Origin: Saxidomus purpurata
Taxonomy: Eukaryota; Mollusca; Bivalvia; Venerida; Veneridae
NCBI GenBank assembly: GCA_022818135.1
Contig: JAFMSR010000006.1
Span: 32,082,815 to 32,146,814 of the forward strand
Direction: 5' to 3'
DNA length: 64,000 nucleotides
In this document: positions 1 to 11,448 of the stretch, piece by piece
Layout: each line of letters starts with the position of its first letter
Position numbering within the stretch: the stretch's first letter is position 1
Notes under the pieces: model-generated
Told to the model about the DNA's origin: nothing
Database searches by the model: none
The model's input: the letters and a program-made list of their open reading frames with translations, nothing else
Program-made: the position numbers and the translations under genes

Positions 1-1228
1 TACAGTTTTTCAAATTAAACTTCCGAAGTGTATGTCATTTTCGTTGCATTTGGCCGTTACTTGATAAATTTATATCATAGCCTCGGGGAAATCAATTTAT
101 TATATCAAAAGTGTGTAGCATAGGAATCGTTAACCATTTCAACCGTGACTGGGAAACAAATCGAAACGACATTTTGAAGTTTTAATTACAAAGTACTTAG
201 AATTAAGTGGTACACAAGTATAAACAAATTATTTAAGTAAAAATCTTTATTTTATATTTTAAATCAGTATTTGTTATGAGGATTTTGCATTAATTTCATA
301 CACACAATTTAATAATAAGCTATGCTAACTCATAACGATGTACATAGAAAGGTTTTATAAATGCATTTTCATTCGGTCCCGAAATATCAGTCAATAAGAT
401 TTTAAAAATTCTAATCAATCTTGATTCCCTTTTATTTTATTTAATTCCTAACATTGATATCTATGGTTCGGAATAAAACTTAAAGAATCAATCCTAGGTC
501 GTAATGAAATATCTTGACCCAGCCAGTGCGTGGTCAGTTCATGCTTGGATAGACTAAACTCCAAAAATCGATAGCTCTCAACGAGTGACATTTTGATGTA
601 AAGGGAAACAATCGATTTTCCCATAGGCCTTATAAGCAAGGGGCAATAATCTGCTTGCAACGGCGCTCCAATTCTTGCCATGTTTATGGAACCACAATGA
701 TTTTGTAAAATATCAGTCTCTTGCTAACTGTGTGAAAGCTATAAAACCATGCATATATCCAAGGTGTTCAAGGATTGCCTGTATGCCTTCATCTAAATCA
801 AGTGTTAGACAATTAAGTACATAGACCCACATGTACAAGTTAAATTATACATACATTCTAAAATAAAAGCAAGCAAAGATTAAAATCAAGCAAAACAGGC
901 AGTGTACTGTAAAATAAGAGATGTTATATCAGATATTGAATATACTCACTTTTATATTATCTTCAAGATAGGCCTTAAGTACGTCTAGATTCATGCCCGT
1001 AATGGATTGATCTACTCCCATGTTTATTTTTCTAGCTTGAAATTTATATATTTATACATTGTACCAAATGGCAAAACATTTAACAAGTCATTCACACATT
1101 TTCAAATTTATACACAGAACTGGTAAAAGTGATTCAGTGCACTGTGCAAAATTTTATTGAAATCGCATTAATATTTTAAGACAAATCTGAGGTTTATTGG
1201 GTTTCATACGGAACTCTAACCGCCTTTA
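1..1228. other. Intron 1 of minus-strand SLC23-like gene 3 (no gene)
   Basis: AT-rich sequence with no convincing coding exon. It lies downstream of exon 1 (2707-2829, minus) and so belongs to intron 1 of gene 3. From about 640 onward it can be matched in reverse complement to 53835-54480, for example around 1131-1215 against 53835-53925, and the stretch near 780-960 against 54180-54420. The short open frame at 448-681 shows no recognisable domain. Confidence 0.6.
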
Positions 1229-2299
1229 ATGCTCTGTGTACTCTGTTTATACTGTGTGACTAATAAACATGTAATGCTCTGTATACTCTGTTTATACTGT
1301 CTGACTAATAAACATGTTATGCTCTGTGTACTCTGTTTATACTGTCTGACTAATAAATATGTAATTCTCTGTGTACTCTGTTTATACTGTCTGACTAATA
1401 AGCATGTAATGCTCTGTGTACTCTGTTTATACTGTCTGACTAATAAACATGTAATGCTCTGTGTACTCTGTTTATACTGTCTAACTAATAAACATGTAAT
1501 GCTCTTTGTACTCTGTTTTTACTGTCTGACTAATAAACATGTAATGCTCTGTGTACTCTGTTTATAATGTCTGACTAATAAACATGTAATGCTCTGTGTA
1601 CTACTCTGTTTATACTGTCTGACTAATAAACATGTAATGCTCTGTGCACTCTGTTTATACTGTCTGACTAATAAACATGTAATGCTCTGTGTACTCTGTT
1701 TATACTGTCTAACTAATAAACATGTAATGCTCTTTGTACTCTGTTTTTACTGTCTGACTAATAAACATGTAATGCTCTGTGTACTCTGTTTATACTGTCT
1801 GACTAATAAACATGTAATGCTCTGTGTACTACTCTGTTTATACTGTCTGACTAATAAACATGTAATGCTCTGTGCACTCTGTTTATACTGTCTGACCAAT
1901 AAACATGTAATGCTCTGTGCACTCTGTTTATACTATCTGACTAATAAACATGTAATGCTCTTTGTACTATGTTTATACTGCCTGGCTTATAAACATGTAA
2001 TGCTCTGTGTACTCTGTTTATACTGCCTAACTAATAAACATGTAATGCTCTGTGTACTCTGTTTATACTGTCTGACTAATAAACATGTAATGCTCTGTGT
2101 ACTCTGTTTATACTGTCTAACTAATAAACATGTTATGCTATGTGTACTCTGTTTTTACTGTCTAACTAATAAACATGTAATGCTCTGTGTACTCTGTTTT
2201 TACTGTCTAACTAATAAACATGTAACTCTCTGTAAATCATGTGCTTTCTGTCTAACTAATAAACATGTAATTCTATGTGTATCCTGTGCTTTCTGTTAA
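1229..2299 (+). repeat. 45-bp minisatellite, about 24 units, in intron 1 of gene 3
   Basis: A tandem array with a 45-bp unit, about 24 copies, several carrying a 3-bp insertion (48 bp). Variant units recur 228 bp apart: the GCTCTTTGTACTC variant at 1501 and 1729, and the TGTACTACTCTG variant at 1591 and 1819. This shows a higher-order repeat of five units (5x45+3). Because 45 is a multiple of three, one frame stays open as a repeated 15-residue Cys/Leu-rich peptide, which I take to be a by-product. Each unit has AATAAA on the plus strand and TATAAA on the minus strand, the sense strand of the host gene. A shorter homologous array lies in intron 1 of gene 2 (53520-54000). Confidence 0.95.
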
Positions 2300-2706
2300 C
2301 AGTTTATCTGAAAAATTTCTACAATGAATTCGTCTTTTTTTGGCAACATTATTAATTGCTCAAAGGGTTTTCACTGCAAATAGTTCTTACTGAAAAGGTA
2401 ACATTGTAGATCATGATCAGTCTCTGTGTGCGACGGTAGTATATTTGCCTCTAGCAGGATAAGAGTTAAAAGTTACTTGTCTTGTTGCTAAATGAAAGTC
2501 TGAACAACTCGAACATAAGTATGTAAGAAAAGGTCTACTACGCTAACTATTAAAGGGAGCTTTTCTTCAAACGTCATTAAAGACACTAGCAGATGAAATA
2601 AGGAATAACACTATAGAAGTAGTAAAATGTATTTGTTTTACTTACTCTAAGTGTGTTATAAATAACATACCTTATTTAGTAACTATAAAGGTCAAAGCTA
2701 ATTTAC

Positions 2707-2829
2707 CTGCAGCCCGAAAAGGAAACAAACAGGCATTGACGGCACATCTTCCACTCCATATAGAATAGATCGCGGTTTTGAGTATTGTCTATCACAATCT
2801 GTGTCCTCGCATTTTCTGTTGTCTTTCAT
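2707..2829 (-). CDS. SLC23-like NAT transporter gene 3, coding exon 1
   Basis: First coding exon, 41 codons, from the ATG at 2829-2827 to a CTGCAG|GTAAAT donor at 2707/2706. The peptide ends SILYGVEDVPSMPVCFLFGL plus Q, which matches the N-terminal end of SLC23 proteins (human L-Y-K-x-E-D-V-P-P-W then the TM1 start L-G-F-Q-H). It matches exon 1 of gene 2 at all but 8 of 41 residues, and all but one of those differences lie in the cytoplasmic N-terminal tail. The conserved core, with substitutions concentrated in the tail, argues for a coding exon under constraint. The rest of the gene lies beyond position 1, so its integrity cannot be judged. It is too short to appear as a long ORF; the assignment rests on the paralogue and the splice site. 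Confidence 0.85.
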
Positions 2830-3633
2830 GATTTTCTCTTTCAAATAAGCATTTAACTTTTCTCACTAGTTATGTTTAGTACTAGCTTTCCCAATTTATT
2901 GACAGCTAAATCATAGTGTTTTCCATTTTGTTTCATTTTATTTGATTTTGCTTTTAAAAGTACAACATCTCACTAAAACGCGTTTTATCTATACGTTGAC
3001 AAAGTTTATTCAACCTTGTTTACTTGCAATTTGTTTGCGGTAGTGAACTTTTGCTTAATCGACAGATTTAATCAAATATATATTTGATAAGTGGTTTGCA
3101 CACTCGTGTGCATGAACCGTACCCATAGACTTGTTGCAGCGTGTCATAATCACTAAGCTGTAAAATGGAACTGAACGAAATTCGTATATCCTAGCTGTAC
3201 GACTTATCTATCCTTCAAATAAACATGTTACAAGGTAAGCTTTTAAGAAACTAAGAAGCGACTCGCTTGATTATGGTTAAGACAGTGAAACAATGCGTAC
3301 TGTCAAATAGATGAAGCAAGATCAAGTTCGGTTTTATATCAATTTCTTCAGTAAACAATTTACCTATTTTTGTTAGCATAGTGATAAAACAGGGTTCAAT
3401 GCATACTTCGTACATTCTTTCATTTAAAACTGTATTTCAGTTTGTATCCAGATTTTATCGAAACAACCAATTATTAAACAGATGATTCCAAGATGACTGC
3501 CATAAATTATCCATTCAATAAATATTGATGCTAAAATCTGTTGTTTTCATATATAATATTTACAGGTAATACTTATATTTTAACAAATATACCGGGGTAA
3601 CTTGTTTTATAATGATAATATACAGTACATCTA

Positions 3634-3796
3634 CAGTCCAATCTGTGAGCTAAGACCACTGTTGGGAAGCTACAAATATTGTCTTTTTTGCAGGTGGTCT
3701 TTGTTTACAGATGTTTCTACTATAGATGAATAGTGGACTGTTTTTATTCACAGGGTGGTTTTTATTCGGAGGTGGTCTTTAACACAGACTTGACTG
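3634..3796. mobile_element. 163-bp TIR MITE with TA target duplication (left arm copy)
   Basis: The element starts CAGTCCAATCTGTG and ends CACAGACTTGACTG, which are imperfect inverted repeats of each other, with TA on both sides. That is the pattern of Tc1/mariner/pogo-type non-autonomous elements. The interior repeats GTGGTCTTTGTTTACAG-like words. A copy in opposite orientation lies at the equivalent place in the other arm (50061-50224). Confidence 0.75.
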
Positions 3797-4999
3797 TATT
3801 ATGCTATAGGCTAGGGTTATAAATATTACTTTTTTATTTTCTTATTTTAAGATGATTTTTACTCTGGCTTAAAGTTTCTGAGCTGTGTTGCTAATAGTAG
3901 AAGTCTTCTCTTTAAAACACACAGAAACAAAGGTTAACTGATTTCCCTATGAAAAACAGTATCATTTGATAGGAGATTGCTGAGCAAGGCACTGGAAGTG
4001 GTATCGTTAACAATCTGATTTAAAACATCTCCTTAAATACGCTATGCTATAAAGAAAATAGTGTACGTTAGTAAGATTGTATCGGCATAGCCAACAAGTC
4101 TGCAGACGTGTAAACCTACAAGCTGGTATGATACGCATTTTTGTGTCGGTGTTTGTCTCAATCGGCAGCTTGTAGGGTACTGCATATCTCTTAAAACCTC
4201 TATGTTAATCTGATGTACTTTATAAGACCACTTTTGGTCAGGCCGATTTTGATCATTCAATCTGTATAAGGTGCAAGAGATAGTGAGGCCATTTCAATTT
4301 CTTCTTCTTGAATAACCGGAATATCAATACAGCCAATCAGAGACCTCGTGGCGAATTGTGCTGATTTCGTGCAAGTTGCAACTTCCTAGTTCGCACTACA
4401 AACTACAATCGACAGCATCGTCCTTGAAATGATTACAGTGATGTTCTAATCCATCACGCGTACAAACTATAGCAACATAACCATGGCGGCATTGTAGAAA
4501 CAATGAACACGTGATACCCACTTTCGGATCAAATCTTAATAGATCAGGACATTTCAAAGTACATGCAGTTTGCTCAAGTGTTACAACATTTGTAAATAAC
4601 TTTCTAGAGGTTCATTGCAAAATCACGGACACTCGTTCAAAAGCATCCTTGAAATTTATTTTATTCTTTGCAGTGTTTGACTGATACAAATGCTGCTTCC
4701 ATCTCATAACTTCTGAAACTAATTTTCCTTGATGTCCTCTATGTATTGAAGCATGTGTATGTTTTCTGTGGCAACCGTTTACTGAGAGTAGTTTCAAACC
4801 TCAAAACCAAGATAATTGACTTCCTGAAAATCGATTTGTCTTAACTACCCATTTTCACTTCTCGAGAAAATAACATGAAGGTTAAGACAATTAAAACCTC
4901 CTTCATAAGTGACCCCCAAACAAGAAGAGGTCTAATCCCTTTTAATTAAAACTTAGCGAAACTTCTAACGCTCCCTAGTTCAATATTAATTTGGTTTTG

Positions 5000-5745
5000 T
5001 TTTACCCATTGTATATCAGCAAAAATTTCTGCAGATGCATTTGAAGTAATGGTTAATAATAATATGTAATAATTTCGTTCATTTTTAACTCTGTACACCG
5101 ACTTTCAAGAAGGGTGAACAATATGTCCTACGTTCCACGTGTTGCACGTGTTCAACTCAAAGTGACACCAGTGTCCTTAATTAGACAACCAGTCGATATC
5201 TTTAATCAAAAAGCATAAAATGGACCGAATGTCAAATCAAGATACGGAGAGGTCGAAAGGTATTTTAGAAAGCTACATTAACGTTTCGCTTATTTTCGTT
5301 ATTAGAAAACTGAAAGCTTCTAATTTTCATTTTTCCAAGTGGATGTTTTCAATTTACTACCGCAGTTGATTAGTCTCTATCTCATATCTTTAAAGTTTGA
5401 TATGAATTGACAAATCAATTCTTATTGTCTGTTCATCTGTGCGAACACTTTATTTGTAGCATAAATTAAACTTTCTTAGAGTTTTGTCCATAATTTTGTA
5501 ACAAAGTGTTGTACATCCTTTGAATTCTCAAGAGATACTGTAGAATGTAATATGAAATAAGGCACTGCCTAGAATGGGGATTTGTCCACACACTGAAACA
5601 TGTTCATGACCTGACTGCTTTTAGTACATTCATAACAGGTCCCTATAACACTGACTTACTGACCCTTCTAAAAGTAAGTATAATCAACTTAATAAGACCA
5701 GTCGTCCTAAGAAGTCTCAAGACTGTTGTTGATAATTAGATCTCA
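5000..5745. other. Intergenic, nothing recognised
   Basis: AT-rich DNA without a convincing exon, tRNA or repeat that I can name. The E-box-like CCACGTGTTGCACGTG near 5137 is a short imperfect inverted repeat of no evident function. Confidence 0.4.
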
Positions 5746-5749
5746 AAAC

Positions 5750-6200
5750 ATTGACCAGAAATTATTTTCAAAGTTCCGGTCACTGTAACCTTGACCTATG
5801 TCTAGCTATGACGTCAAAAGCAATATGGATCATCTACAGGTTGCAGGCAACCATCTGAGCAATTTGTTTGATGAAAGTTGAATGAAATTGTGACCTGTGA
5901 AGAGTCATCAAGGAAAAGCTAACGGAGGTCACTGCGCTTGACCTTTGACTCTCAAAAAAAAGGGGATCATCTACATGTTGCACGCAACCTTCTGAGTAAA
6001 TTGATTGAGAATGACATTACTTGTAGAGCGATATCAGGGAAATGCTGTTTGAGGTCATTGTGTCCTTGACCTTTGACCCACTGACCCCAAATACAATAGG
6101 GATCATCTTCAGGTTGCATGTTACATTCTGAGAAAGTTGCATGAAAGCTAAATGCAAATTTTGACCTGTAGTGTAATCAAGGAAATGTTTAAGAACAGAC
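5750..6200. repeat. Diverged tandem repeat, about 130-bp units
   Basis: Three diverged units, each with a GACCTTTGAC-type block, a GGATCATCTxCAxGTTGCA block, and a TGACCTGTAG/GAAG...ATCAxGGAAA block, ending in CAGACAGACAG at 6196-6206. The same word family (TTGACC..., GGGTCAT..ACTGGTT) recurs near 12240-12600, 15700-16060 and 59830-60210. I read it as a dispersed repeat family and not coding sequence. Confidence 0.7.
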
Positions 6201-6479
6201 AGACAGATTTGAACCAGAGTCACCTTATAATAATTTCCTACAGAGTTACCAACCAAGGAAAAGCCCGTCTGAGGACTAGAACAAATTCCTTTTCCAAGTC
6301 CGAGAGCTTCAGATTTTTCAAATTCCCCTACTTTTTGCCAGACTACTTTCACAATGTTTATATTGGTAACGAAATTACAAAAAAAGAATTAAACAAAATA
6401 TATAAAACTTTTGCATATTTATTTGAAGAAATTTTGTCACATTTTCTAAAGCCAATGATAAATCAATTTATTTAAAAGC

Positions 6480-7440
6480 TAAAACAATCAATCTAAATTA
6501 AAAAGGTAAATTTCATTTTAAAAATTCAACAAAACACACCCAATAACAGTTACGGAAATTGACAAACCGGCCAGCTGGTCTTGGGTCACTACAGTCCATT
6601 ATCAACATATGGTTGAAATTCTCTATTCATTTCAGGATGACATTCATGGATAAGATTTATCATTTGATAGATGATCAAAACTTTATTCCCAGAATTTACA
6701 TTTAGATTGAATTTATTTATTTATTTCCACTGATAAAGAGTTTATAGATATGTAGGTATCTACATGTACACTTTCTTATAAATTTCTTAACTATCTTCAA
6801 ATCTCTGAAAAGTTATTCACAATCAATTTTCTTCGAGCGATATCTCCAGTCTATCAGAGTAAGCTCCACAGTTCATTTACCTGAAATTCAAAATACAAGT
6901 AAAATTCATAACTTATAATTTAATATTAGAGTAACAAATTCCAAAAATTGTAACACAAGCGACTACTGTTTCTATATCATTCAACATTATGTGGGAAGGT
7001 CTGTATCTTATTTTATGATAAGGATGTTTTCCTATGATGTTGTACCGTAAATTATGTAATGTATTTTAACAAGCCTGTCAAATCATGTTAATATAATAAA
7101 TCCTGATTTCGCATAGATCTACTAGTTCAATAAAATTTGAATAGTTTTCAAGGAAAATAATGTAACAATATTAGAATCGAAACAATAATTTGTGTGTCGG
7201 AACAATAATTTGTTCCGTAAATTCTATCGTTGAATAAAAAACAGGCGTTTGGATACGAAAAGTTAAACCATAAATGATTTGATAACTACGCACCTAAACT
7301 CCTGACTATATTTTATTCGATGATAAAATACAGGGAGACAGATTATGAATTAAAATTAAATTAAAAGTGTTCAATTGTATAAAATAGTTATTTCAGCTAA
7401 GGTAATATAAACTTGACTGAGCGCTAAACAAAGCAACATA
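6480..7440. other. Intergenic, nothing recognised
   Basis: Strongly AT-rich with homopolymer-like stretches. No open frame with family resemblance and no RNA-like structure seen. Confidence 0.4.
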
Positions 7441-7441
7441 C

Positions 7442-7615
7442 CGAAGACAGCAGTGGTGATTCCAGTATACATAAGGTTGCCCCTCATATGTGGTCCTCTT
7501 GGGATGGGCCTGATCCAGTATACAGTACTGTAATGTTTGCAGCTAAGTGTCCACATAGATTTCTGTGCGATTTGGCACCTAGAATAACACCATCTCGGAA
7601 ATCAACAGGTTGGTC
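7442..7615 (-). pseudogene. Exon-like segment with frame break, unrecognised
   Basis: On the minus strand the segment has a good acceptor (TTTATTCGCAG before 7615) and a good donor (TTCG|GTATGTT at 7441), 174 nt apart. The first two thirds read open in one frame (starting DQPVDFRDGVILGAKSHRNL) and then meet TGA. The last third reads open in another frame with a hydrophobic stretch (MYTGITTAVFGML). This could be a broken exon of a membrane protein or chance. I do not recognise a family. Confidence 0.25.
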
Positions 7616-7619
7616 CTGC

Positions 7620-8510
7620 GAATAAAGATTCGAGATTACAAAAATTGGCATGCTAATAAAATTGACTGAAAAGGTTGATGAGTGTTGCAATCCACTTAAA
7701 TAGAATCTAACCATAAAACCTATAAAATATATGTCAGTCACAGATCACTACAAAAGCAAAAATCCCAATTCAAATCAAATATTTTATTTTGTAAGCAGAT
7801 AAATGAGAAGGCTAAATTTAGTCGTCACAACTAAATCTAGATCTCACAATATATCTTTTTTAAGTTTTACCAGAGTTATTTTAAATAAACACCCACCTAC
7901 AATTTTGTTCTCCGTGCTGACACCAAGTGTTCTAACTGATGTGAGTATTAACTGCTCGATCTCGGAGTCATATTTTCTTTCCAATTTCATCAAATGAATA
8001 GCTTGTTATTGATTAACAAAAATGAACAGATCACAGGAAATACGTAAGTGCACGCGCTTTGGCTATGACGTATCTGTCTGATTATTTTTTGTTTGTTTGT
8101 TATTGTGCTTATTATGTCCACCATCCTCTAAAGAGGCTATAATCGGTACGACCTGGCATGTTCTCCTGTTCATGCCCCTAACTGAAATACCTAAGTATGT
8201 GTTGCCGAAAGTAGGAGATCTTATCTAAGACTAGCCGATTGCAGTCATTTTACATGCTCTTGTTTTTGATTGGTTCTTATAATGTAGGTCACCACATTGG
8301 GATCCTACTTGTAGTTGACCTAGTTACCTAACCCTAACTTAACAAACTGAATGAATCCACACAATGATTGACCTCTTTATATGTACGAATCATTATGTTT
8401 CATTATTCTTTCTACATTTTGTACAATCCAGTTAGCAAAAATTTAAAACACACAACGGGATATAAGAAACTGGACTATGGGGTCACCTTATGGGGCACTG
8501 GATCATACAA
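7620..8510. other. Intergenic, nothing firm
   Basis: No convincing exon. The block near 8110-8240 is slightly GC-richer than its flanks and could be a repeat fragment, but I cannot name it. Confidence 0.35.
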
Positions 8511-8540
8511 CATGCTATTTTAAATGAAAAAATATTAATG

Positions 8541-8830
8541 TCCTAACTTGAAATTTTGACCAGCAGACTCCGAAAAAGAGAGCCATCAGACTGTTGGGTT
8601 TCATACCAACGCCAGCAGGAAAAATAACCGCCGTCTGCCCACTCGTGCAGTTGTCGTAGGTCATTGGCATGATCTTCAAAGGCGACTGGATCCTCTTCTT
8701 CAACCAGTCTTCAGTCCGCCCCTCGACGTCTACAAGGCTTGGACTCGTCGTGTAGCCGGCGCCCCCATCAACATGGCCTTTGATGGTTAAGAAAGGTGGT
8801 GCAAGAGAGACTCCGTAGCGAAAAAAGAGA
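8541..8830 (-). pseudogene. GC-rich segment open on both strands, unrecognised
   Basis: About 290 bp of clearly higher GC than the flanks. The minus strand is open through residues such as VDVEGRTEDWLKKRIQSPLK and TYDNCTSGQTAVIFPAGVGM. The plus strand is also open in one frame and ends in WTRRVAGAPINMAFDG before a stop. The composition break suggests an inserted coding fragment, such as a retrocopy or transferred piece, but I cannot assign a family or decide the true strand. No clear splice sites were seen. Confidence 0.3.
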
Positions 8831-8869
8831 AGGAAGAAAATGCTGTGTTTTTGAAACAAGCTCTCGCAC

Positions 8870-9530
8870 AGTCGAAAGAGTCCTAACTTTACTTAATTTG
8901 AAAAAATGAAAGAAAGGTTTACTTAATGAATGTAACCACTGCTTAATAAAAAATAAAAGGGAATTTGGAGTTGATAGCATTAAAATAACAAAGAAAAATG
9001 TATTTACTTCTTTATAACAAAGTGTTGGATATTTACTTGAACTTTGAGAAAATTTTGCTCTAAAAGAGAGCAAAAGCAAAATAATAAACAATAAAAATAG
9101 TGGTGTGCAACAGTCCGATTGAAAATAGAAATGCCTGTGACCTATTATCATTAATCTGTCCTAATTTTAATTTTAGTGCGCACGAACCTGATGGAGATAC
9201 TTGGAGGTGCTTTTTGCAAATTGACTTGTAGAGTACAACTCTTGTCTAAATAATTCTCTTAATGTGCATAGTCTTAACCCAGGCTTGCGTTTCTGCAATA
9301 TCTAGAGAAATACTTATATTATAAACTTATTTCTTCGATTGTATGTATTACGATTGGGTAGCATTGGGTAACCAGAATCCTTTTCGTATGCCATGAAATG
9401 TGCAAGGACGCATGCGCAATCTACTTTCATGACGATTTGCATTGTTGTGAAAAACCGGAAATCATCAAAAATAATTTCCTTACTATATGCAGATAACGAT
9501 ACGACGAATAAGAAAACACGGGCGTTATCG
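8870..9530. other. Intergenic, nothing recognised
   Basis: AT-rich, with A-rich runs around 8940-9100. No convincing exon was seen here, and in particular no homologue of SLC23 exon 1 that could serve gene 1. Confidence 0.4.
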
Positions 9531-9534
9531 TCTC

Positions 9535-9572
9535 GGGGATTTCCCCGGCAATTCGCGCCGGGATAAATCCCC
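9535..9572. repeat. GC-rich hairpin
   Basis: An inverted repeat: GGGGATTTCCCCGGC followed, after a short loop, by GCCGGGATAAATCCCC. It stands out in an AT-rich setting about 0.2 kb before the tandem duplication of gene 1. Function unknown; it may be the end of a small repeat. Confidence 0.6.
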
Positions 9573-10189
9573 TATTATAACATTGTATTGACTCAAAGTT
9601 CAGTTTCAAATAAGTGGCGACTAAGTTTATTAGACCTTACCTTGTGTCAAAATGCGCATTAGATGTGAGTACCATTAGAGAATAACGCGGTCACACGTAC
9701 TAATAGAGGAGCCATGCAAAGATTACTTAGCCGGAATACTTCATGAAAGTTATTGTTGAATTTGTAATTTGTTAAATTGTAGTATTGTTTTTATTACTTG
9801 TTATCTTAGGTATACATATTAGATATTACATGGGTGAAAATCAATATTATTTTTGTAATATCTAAGCTGACAGATAAATACTTTTTTTTTTGTGAATTTC
9901 AGTTTGTATGGTCATTTCATAATCGTCCGTAAAACAAAGAGTTGATGTCGAAATTTCTTAAAGGTTTGCAGCCTTTTTGGCGATATAATGTTTGTGATAT
10001 GTTCTAAATTTCAGAACGACTTGTGTCCGATTAGTTGACTTATTTCACAATATATACTAAGGGCTGTTAGAAGTTTCGATTAGTGTAATATGTAATGTAA
10101 CATGTAATTATGTAATTATGAAATTCGGCCAGTCGGTTCATCACCCAACCTCGTCCAGTTACCTGTTTACGTTTTTCATTTTTTACTGT

Positions 10190-10293
10190 TTTATTTGTGC
10201 AGAGGGCAACAATGAATTGACGTCCAAGTTGATGAGTATAACCATGTTTATGTGCAGAACAGCAACGATTCTGCAGACTCTATTCGGAATACG
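10190..10293 (+). pseudogene. Gene 1 exon 2 remnant, unit A
   Basis: Matches the last 103 nt or so of gene 2 exon 2 (reading CAEGNNELTSKLMSITMFMC, then RTATILQTLFGIR), with the donor ACG|GTAAAA. Compared with gene 2, the acceptor and first 18 codons (start of TM1 and the loop) are gone: a deletion joins TTTTTACTGTT straight to TTATTTGTGCAG. The remaining GTGCAG after a pyrimidine tract could act as a cryptic acceptor, but the phase would then be wrong for any phase-0 upstream exon. Confidence 0.85.
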
Positions 10294-10656
10294 GTAAAAT
10301 GATCCCCGTATTTAATCATAGACAGAGACGAGTTTACTTTTTTCTGTCAAACCCAGTATATTAATATTTTTATAATGGATCTGGACAACTGCCCTGCAAA
10401 AACGCGGTAAATGTATGAAATACTATAAATGACTATATATTCACCTTTCACTTGCCTTTAAATGTTCGGAACACTTTGACTGTGAAAACAGAAATCAAAT
10501 GCACCTTTTAAATGAGCATTGCGTCGGTCTATTATACCAAACTTAAAGTACATTTGAAAGCCTCTGATCCTAACACCGTCATTAGTCGGAGTAAATACAC
10601 ACTAGTAGGTGGCTTGTTTAAATCTATGTCACAACCTTGAAGCAATTTGTGTTCAG

Positions 10657-10745
10657 GCTTGGAATTTTGCAGGGAGGATCTCTCTTTTTTTTTCTACCAA
10701 TAATTACAATGATGTCAACAAGAAGATGGAAATGTCTGAGCCATG
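10657..10745 (+). CDS. Gene 1 exon 3, unit A (intact)
   Basis: 89 nt between GTTCAG and ATG|GTAAG. It begins with one base completing the Arg codon and ends one base into a codon. Reads LGILQGGSLFFFLPIITMMS then TRRWKCLSH, matching the TM3 end of SLC23 (human Q-A-S-A-F-A-F-L-V-P-A). Open and in phase with exon 4. Confidence 0.85.
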
Positions 10746-11448
10746 GTAAGTTCCTTACAATTCATGGGAGCATGTCGGCTTGAGCTGGCTTCAACTGGTC
10801 TGCTTTCCAGAGTAACTTTCTATTACTTTTCAAAAAAAAATGTAGAATTACAAAATTAATGTAACAAAACAAGATCAATGTAACAGTCAGATATCAGTCC
10901 CGCGCATTTCAAACACGGTATCAATAAAAGGTTATGCTTCTCTCGGTTCTTCCTATTACTAGATTTCCTTCTGGTTGAAACAACTCTGTCCATCACAACA
11001 GGCCATGTATGATCCTCATATTCTTCACTTTCCCTTGTGCTGCAGTCTTGAGCAAAGAAATAATATTTATTCAGGTTTTCAACATTTAAGAGAGTTAATG
11101 TATCTCATTGACACTACTTTAAATAATTTCAATTTTTTTTTAACTGGAACAATTTGACGATCCAGAACTTTCTGTAATTTAATAACCACTTACGACATAT
11201 GTATTTAGAATAATTAATTGTATAATACACTAAGCTATTTAACTATACGCCCCAATGATGAGCAGTCAGTTTGAATGCATAGTTTGCCTAATCATGACCA
11301 ATAAACATTTTCAAGAACTTACCATGATAAAGGAAGTGTCAGTTTTCCAACGAAAGGTTACCAGGGTCATTTGCTGGTCATTAGCATCCTGCCTGTAGCG
11401 TTTGTGGCTCATAGATCAATCCAGTCTTCAGTAATCGGAAAACAGTTT

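Larger units (their letters stand above)
640..4790. repeat. Left arm of inverted segmental duplication
   Basis: This segment is homologous, in reverse complement, to about 47670-54490. Matching landmarks, in order: intron segment (700-960), minisatellite (1229-2299), exon 1 (2707-2829), a TIR element (3634-3796), a stretch near 4310-4440 matching 49400-49560, and 4612-4790 matching 47660-47830. The arms carry exon 1 and upstream region of SLC23-like genes 3 and 2, facing away from each other. Divergence is substantial (many substitutions and indels), so the event is old. Limits are approximate because alignment was by eye. Confidence 0.85.

Noticed and set aside
1229..2299. Long Cys/Leu-rich repetitive open frames as a protein gene
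   Set aside because: The 45-bp unit is a multiple of three, so an open frame is automatic. The array lies in an intron of gene 3, is antisense to it, and its sister array (53520-54000) is open on the other strand as well.
10975..11157. Short open frames repeated in units A and B (also at 14440, 12589, 16049)
   Set aside because: They recur because the DNA is duplicated. They show no family resemblance and lie in intron 3 of the SLC23 gene.
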